Assembly (NCBI RefSeq): GCF_039555335.1
Contig: NC_092639.1
Span: 32,520,353-32,584,352 of the forward strand
Direction of reading: 5' to 3'
From: Amphiura filiformis
Lineage: Eukaryota; Echinodermata; Ophiuroidea; Amphilepidida; Amphiuridae
DNA length: 64,000 bases
The translations under genes were made by a program, and so were the position numbers. This document shows positions 58,768 to 64,000 of this stretch, piece by piece; the first letter of the stretch is position 1, and each line of letters begins with the position of its first letter. Under the pieces are notes generated by a model. It searched no databases. It worked only from the letters and a program-made list of their open reading frames with translations, and was not told where the DNA came from.

Positions 58768-59098
58768 CCCAGGAAACACAAAACATTTTCGACATTATTC
58801 ACAAAAAAATGTTTTCATAACATTCAAAAATGTTTTTTGAAAACTTAATGCAAAATATTCTAACATAATGTTATTTAAGCATTGACAAAATATTTGGTAA
58901 AAACTGTTTGGAAAAATATTTTAAAATAACATTTTGACACCACTTTAAAAATATTGTAGTGTGTTTTCATACAAAACATTTTAAAAGGTTTCCATGACCT
59001 TTAAATTAACATGCCATTTAGTGTTATTAAAACATTTTTACCCAAACCCAAAATATGACAGGTTTAAAACATTTTAAAAACGTTTTGTGTTTGTAAGG
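58768..59098. mobile_element. AAACACAAAACATTTT-ended MITE
   Basis: About 330 bp, from GGAAACACAAAACATTTTCG to AAAACGTTTTGTGTTTG, rich in AACATTTT motifs. Homologous in inverted orientation to 10715-11045. Confidence 0.7.
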
Positions 59099-60159
59099 AC
59101 ACTAACTGGAAGTCATGCTGGCTCTGTAAGTCACTGTGATATACATGTTTGCTCCTAGAATCCAAACCCACCAGCAATTTAACTCAAAACGTGGAATAAG
59201 AATGTTTGGGTGATGGGCCTCAATTATGTTGGTAGAAAACATCATGTGTTGCAATCACACCACCCACCTTTAATTAGTGAGATTAAAGTTTATGTTTTAA
59301 TTGTATAGATTAATTAATAAATGGTTTTTCCTTTTCCTCTGAACACATTGCATTTGTTTTTCTGAAAGTGATTGTTATACACTAGGGGAATTATAATTTT
59401 GACCGATTCATGATATATCAAACCTAAAGGGATTTATATGAGTGAAATGAAGCAACTGCTTGGTCGCACTGCTGATGAAGCATGGGAAGTGCATCAGCAG
59501 TACTGAGCTTTCAGAGGCATCACACAACACTGGTGCTAGATGGTTGAGAACTAAATGTGACAAAATGGACAAAGGAACATTTATTTTTATTAGACGGCCG
59601 GGTTACACCAATACAACAATTTTTTGGGCCTGATCTCAATGACCATTTATCACACTTTTAGGATTTTTACAATGCAGCACAATTTTTAAAAGTAATAGCT
59701 TTTGATATGGTCAGTTTTGATTTACTTTATAATATTGTGCACCATTTCAGATACTATAGTTATCATTAGGCAAGTTAAGACATCCCCACAAATGTTTTAG
59801 AGTTTAAAATTATGTTAATAAACTAGGACTACACAAACAAACATTTATATTATGATGTTGATTTCCATTCAAATTGGGGTCACCAGAACATATTTGTTGT
59901 ACGTAGAGAACTTTATATTGTAGTTGTAATAGAAACTATATACAGGGCTGTAATATTGAAATATTTGTAAAAACTGTCTTTGTATTGAATAATTATGTAA
60001 CTCATAAAGTTGTGATTACTTTTGGTACAGAAATAAATCACAAATATCACACAAAGATTGCGTTTTTTCCTTTCTTCAATAATGTGGTGTTTTATTCAAT
60101 GTTTGCATGTAAAATAAAAACAACTAGATGCCACAGTAATGTGTTTTACCAAACACGAA
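59099..60159. other. No gene recognised
   Basis: AT-rich sequence without a supported exon or repeat. Confidence 0.35.
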
Positions 60160-60282
60160 TATCTATGCCCGTGACCACACCTAACCCCTTCCCCTATTCA
60201 CAAACGAAAACTTGGTGAGCACCATGTGAAAGCACTTGTTTTAAGCTTTCATTTGATATACATGTAATGCTCATAACACTGG

Positions 60283-61050
60283 ACTGGTCCACACTCTCTC
60301 TAATACCCTACCAAGCCTTCACTCTCTTTTATACCCCCATCAGACCATCACTCTCTCTCTAAAACACCACCAGACTGGACCACCAGACCCTCATTCTCTC
60401 ATACCCCACCAGACCCTCACTCTCTCTTATACACCATCAGACACTCACTCGCTCTAAAACATCAAGCCTTCACTCTTTCTTATACTCACTATACACTCAC
60501 TCTCTCTAGAACACCACCAGGCTGACCCATACTCTCTCTATTACCCCACCAAGCTTTCACGCTCTCTTATACCCCATCAGACCATCGATCTCTCTAAAAC
60601 ACCACCAGACTAGCACACACTCTCTCTAATACCCTACCAAGCCTTCACTCTCTCTTATACCCCATCAGACCCTCACTCTCTCTTATACTCCACCAGACCA
60701 TCACTCTCTCTGAAACATCACAAGACTGGACCACACTCTCTCTAATACCCCACCAGCCACTCATTCTCTCATATACCCCACCAGACCCTCACTCTCTCTT
60801 ATACACCATCAGACACTCACTCGCTCTAAAACATCACCAGACTGACTCATACTCTCTCTAATACCCCACCAAGCCTTCACTCTCTCTTATACTCACTATA
60901 CACTCACTCTCTCTAGAACACCACCAGACTGGCCCACACTCTCTCTCTAATACCCTACCAAGCCTTCACTCTCTCTCTTATACCCCATCAGACCCTCGCT
61001 CTCTCTAAAACACCACCAGCTTGGACCACACTCTCTCTAATACCCCAACC
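60283..61050. repeat. CACTCTCTCTAATACCC minisatellite
   Basis: About 25-30-bp units such as CACTCTCTCTTATACCCCAT plus CAGACC alternate with ACTCTCTCTAAAACACCACC plus AGACTGG. Roughly 28 imperfect units, some in higher-order pairs. Confidence 0.9.
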
Positions 61051-61255
61051 CTTAACCAACCACACCCCTTGTCCCATCATGACAACCTTTTGAGGTGGTC
61101 CAAGGAACCAAAATCAAAATGCCTACACATTCCCTTTTCAGGGAGTTTTTGTCAAGCGATGAGTTTCCTTGACGTACGATTCAGACCTTTATCATTGCAA
61201 ACACAGGTAGCTAACAATATACTACCTATTGCGCTACACTGTGTTAATATGTCGT

Positions 61256-61690
61256 ACCTAGTTTGCTTTTTAAAACCTTTAGACTTTGACCTCTGGGGAT
61301 GCGGTTAACATAGAATTCATCTAGGGTCATGGGTCATCATTGTACCAAGTATGAACCCTGAGGGCGCTATAGTTCTTGAGCTAAAGCTGTTTTAAAAGTT
61401 TACACATATTGCTCCCTGTAGCCTATGACCTTTGACCTCTGGGGTCGTGGCTACCATAGGTTACATTTAGGGGTCATGGGTCATCATTATACTAAGTATG
61501 AACCCTGAGGGCGATATTGTTCTTGAGCTAGAGCTGTTTGAAATTTGACACATATTGCCCCCTGTAGCCCATGACCTTTGACCTCTGGGGTCAGGGGTAC
61601 CCTAGGAAATTTTTAGGGGTCATATGCCATCATTGGACCAAGTATGGGCTCCGAGACTACTTTGGTTCATGAGCTAGAGGCGTGCAAAGA
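61256..61690 (+). repeat. Three units with TTTGACCTCTGGGG
   Basis: TTTGACCTCTGGGGAT, TTTGACCTCTGGGGTC and TTTGACCTCTGGGGTC at about 61285, 61431 and 61577 start repeats of about 146 bp. Each contains GGGTCATGGGTCATCATTRT, AAGTATGAACCCTGAGGGCG and TTCTTGAGCTAGAGCTGTT (the last unit more diverged). Confidence 0.88.
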
Positions 61691-61770
61691 AAGCGTGAGA
61701 AGAAGAAGGAGAAGTCGAAGACTAAACACAACAAATACAATATCTATGCCCCGTTGCACGGGCATAGATA

Positions 61771-62884
61771 ATATTCATTAATAATGCTAATATGTGACAT
61801 GATCAAAGGAAATGAGTCGGATGTCGCTAATATTGATTTTGAGAGATTGGCAAAGAGAGTGTTAAAATTCTTTTGTTTTATATTGTTTTCAGCGATTGAT
61901 ATAAAATTGATGTAACTTTGCAAAGAAAAGTTGTATCAACAAGGGGTTTTCAGTTTCAGAAAGCTCTAAATGTCCTCGTTAGAAACATATGTAAAACTCA
62001 TTTTCGACCACTGGTCGACATGCGACTCATTCCCCTTGATCACGTCACATATGCATAATGTGATGATCTACAATCAGTAACAACATATGGAGCATTGCAA
62101 TGTGCATAACTGTGACCTGCAGCTACCGGCTACCACAAAATGAGCCCAAAGTCGGAAGTTGCATTGGTGTTCTTTGTTTCACCTGTTCACACAAATAGCA
62201 TGTATGTCTGTCCTTGGTGAATGGGGGCACAATGGGCCATTCACAAAGGACACACTATACTGGCTTGTACTGGTGCCAGGGGTGTGAGTCACCTCTATTG
62301 AAAAAAGAGGAACTTTGTTCAAAACAGAGGGAAAAAGAGGAAAAGCACTGAAAAAATGGGCTGAAAATGAAAAGAAAAAGCTAAAATTTTGCCTCAAAGA
62401 AATTTCCAAAAAAGAGGAATTCAGCTTAAAAGAGGAGATTTCACACCCCTGTGGTGCGCAGCAAACAATGAACATCAACTCAGCACCCAGCTCTGGAAAC
62501 TACCAACTTGCGACTTTACACTCATTTTGTGATAGCAGGACACAAATGTCCCCTATCAAGTAAAATCAGGAGAATGTTTTGAAAATTAAATTTTCAGACT
62601 TGTGCATTATGATAAAGACAAGGCAGCTTTAATTTGACGCAAATGCCGTACAAAGAGCATTATGGATATGAATGGTAAATCAGTTCATAACTCTAAATCA
62701 ACTTTTTGTAATATTGTCCCCAGTTAGCTTGATTAAGTGGTCACATATGGAAAAACAATACATATAAAAGTGATGGCTTTCTCTGATGTCTTCTGACGGA
62801 CAGTTTTTGGAACTCAAACAAAATGTGATAAAAGACAAAAATACTATTAAACAAGAGCACCACTGGTGCTGTAGCTCATTTGTT
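61771..62884. other. No gene recognised
   Basis: 62290-62440 belongs to a repeat shared with 37730-37870 and 44225-44345 (GGGCTGAAAATGAAAAG). Frames of 82-99 codons here are part of this repeat. Otherwise nothing supported. Confidence 0.4.
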
Positions 62885-62904
62885 ATGGGTTATGGTCAGG
62901 AATA

Positions 62905-64000
62905 CCATGCATAGCTATGTATAGCCATGCATAGCTATGTATAGCCATGCATAGCTATGTATAGCCATGCATAGTTATGTATAGCCATGCATAGCTATGC
63001 ATAGCCATGCATAGTTATGTATAGCCATGCATAGCTATGTACCTTTTGCTTGTCGAGTATCCTTTGATTTTATTTTGTTTAATATGCACCATCGGATAGA
63101 TGAGTGCCACTGATGTAAAAGCAATTTCCAAATAAAAACTTGAAACTTAAAAACTACAACAATTTCATGGTAAATGCCATGCATAGCTATGTATAGCCAT
63201 GCATAGTTATGTATAGCCATGCATAGCTATGTATAGCCATGCATAGTTATGTATAGCCATGCATAGCTATGTATAGCCATGCATAACTATGTATAGCCAT
63301 GCATAGCTATGTATAGCCATGGATAGCTATGTATAGCCATGGATAGCTATGTATGGCCATGTATAGCCATATGTAACCATGTCATAGCCATGTATAGCCA
63401 TGTATAGCTATGTATACAGGGCTGCTAACTTTGAAAAACACATTTCAGTATTCTCAAACCTCAAAATCACCATAGTGCTGTGATCAAGCAGAAATCAGCA
63501 TTTTGAAAATATACTTACGGTTCTCAAGATATTTCTTTATTCAAGGCATTTATTTATTTGTACCTTTTGCTTGTCGAGTATCCTTTGATTTTATTTTGTT
63601 TAATATGCACCATCGGATAGATGAGTGCCACTGATGTAAAAGCAATTTCCAAATAAAAACTTGAAACTTAAAAACTACAACAATTTCATGGTAAATGCCA
63701 TGCATAGCTATGTATAGCCATGCATAGTTATGTATAGCCATGAATAGCTATGTATAGCCATGCATAGTTATGTATAGCCATGCATAGCTATGTATAGCCA
63801 TGCATAACTATGTATAGCCATGCATAGCTATGTATAGCCATGGATAGCTATGTATGGCCATGTATAGCCATGCATAGCTATGTATAGCCATATGTAACCA
63901 TGTCATAGCCATGTATAGCTATGTATAGCCATGTATAGCCATGTATAGCCATGTATAGCCATGTATAGCCATGTATAGCCATGTGTATAGCCATGTGTAT
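62905..64000. repeat. 20-bp satellite ATAGCCATGCATAGCTATGT, open at right edge
   Basis: Tandem 20-bp units with C/T and GC variants. They become irregular (ATAGCCATGT) toward 64000 and continue off the window. The array is interrupted by a unique segment present twice (63041-63178 and 63562-63699, offset 521 bp, nearly identical). So array and insert were duplicated together. The 61-63-codon minus-strand frames are artefacts of this duplication. Confidence 0.95.

Larger units (their letters stand above)
60160..61770 (+). mobile_element. 1.6-kb element with TATCTATGCCCGTG ends and internal arrays
   Basis: TATCTATGCCCGTG at 60160-60173 and its complement CACGGGCATAGATA at 61757-61770 bound the element. 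The right end is also a hairpin by itself (TATCTATGCCC/GGGCATAGATA, 61741-61770). Inside are a CACTCTCTC minisatellite and a set of three units of about 130 bp. A GAAGAAGAAGGAGAAG run precedes the right end. No transposase seen; Helitron-like or another non-autonomous class is possible. Confidence 0.6.

Noticed and set aside
60985-61308. 95-codon frame at 61021-61308
   Set aside because: Begins in the CACTCTCTC minisatellite and runs into the next tandem repeat; no independent evidence.
62179-62563. Frames of 82-99 codons on both strands
   Set aside because: Lie in a noncoding repeat also seen at 37730-37870 and 44225-44345.

Overview
This is a window of AT-rich animal genomic DNA. Evidence for this: exons with GT..AG junctions and conserved phases, kilobase-scale introns, tRNA-derived SINEs, many short inverted-repeat transposons (MITEs), microsatellites and minisatellites, and no prokaryote-like gene packing. 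The gene content (V-type immunoglobulin receptors with tyrosine-rich tails, a mucin-like membrane protein, an Academ-like transposon) and the repeat style suggest a marine invertebrate, perhaps an echinoderm or hemichordate. The species is a guess.

Region 1 (about 0.65-12.1 kb, minus strand) holds two tandem paralogous receptor genes. Gene A (exons 1857-2860 and 654-765) encodes a signal peptide, one V-type Ig domain, a transmembrane helix with a buried glutamate, and a tail with repeated tyrosine motifs. It ends in a separate 112-bp exon carrying an ITAM-like motif. Gene B has the same layout: a transmembrane/tail exon at 11075-11634 and a last exon at 7949-8060. The last exon is again 112 bp, joined in the same phase at the same kind of donor. 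Its Ig exon (11730-12076) is broken by stops and frame changes.

Region 2 (about 17.0-43.4 kb, plus strand, perhaps to 45.8 kb or beyond) holds one gene assembled from eight small exons: a signal-peptide exon, five short Thr/Ser-rich or acidic stalk exons joined in phase 1, a transmembrane exon, and a cytoplasmic exon. The exon lengths total 678 nt (225 codons plus stop) with the frame kept throughout. An internal donor in the last exon and a further in-phase exon at 45685-45828 suggest an alternative tail. I do not recognise the protein.

The introns of this gene carry most of the repeats. These include several MITE families in two or more copies, two SINEs, ATT, CTTT and GAT microsatellites, and a large minisatellite (30.9-32.9 and 33.4-34.1 kb) whose unit centres on a palindrome, CTATCTAC(G/A)GTAGATAG. 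Isolated and degenerate copies of this palindrome lie up to 20 kb away.

Region 3 (52-64 kb) is a transposon and satellite graveyard. It holds an element with perfect 8-bp target-site duplications (52386-53259) and a 2.55-kb element with 0.6-0.77-kb inverted repeats around a partial Academ/XPG-like ORF (53814-56364). It also holds a 1.6-kb element containing two internal tandem arrays (60160-61770) and a 20-bp satellite running off the right edge. Splice junctions are inferred from sequence and phase alone; none could be checked against transcripts.
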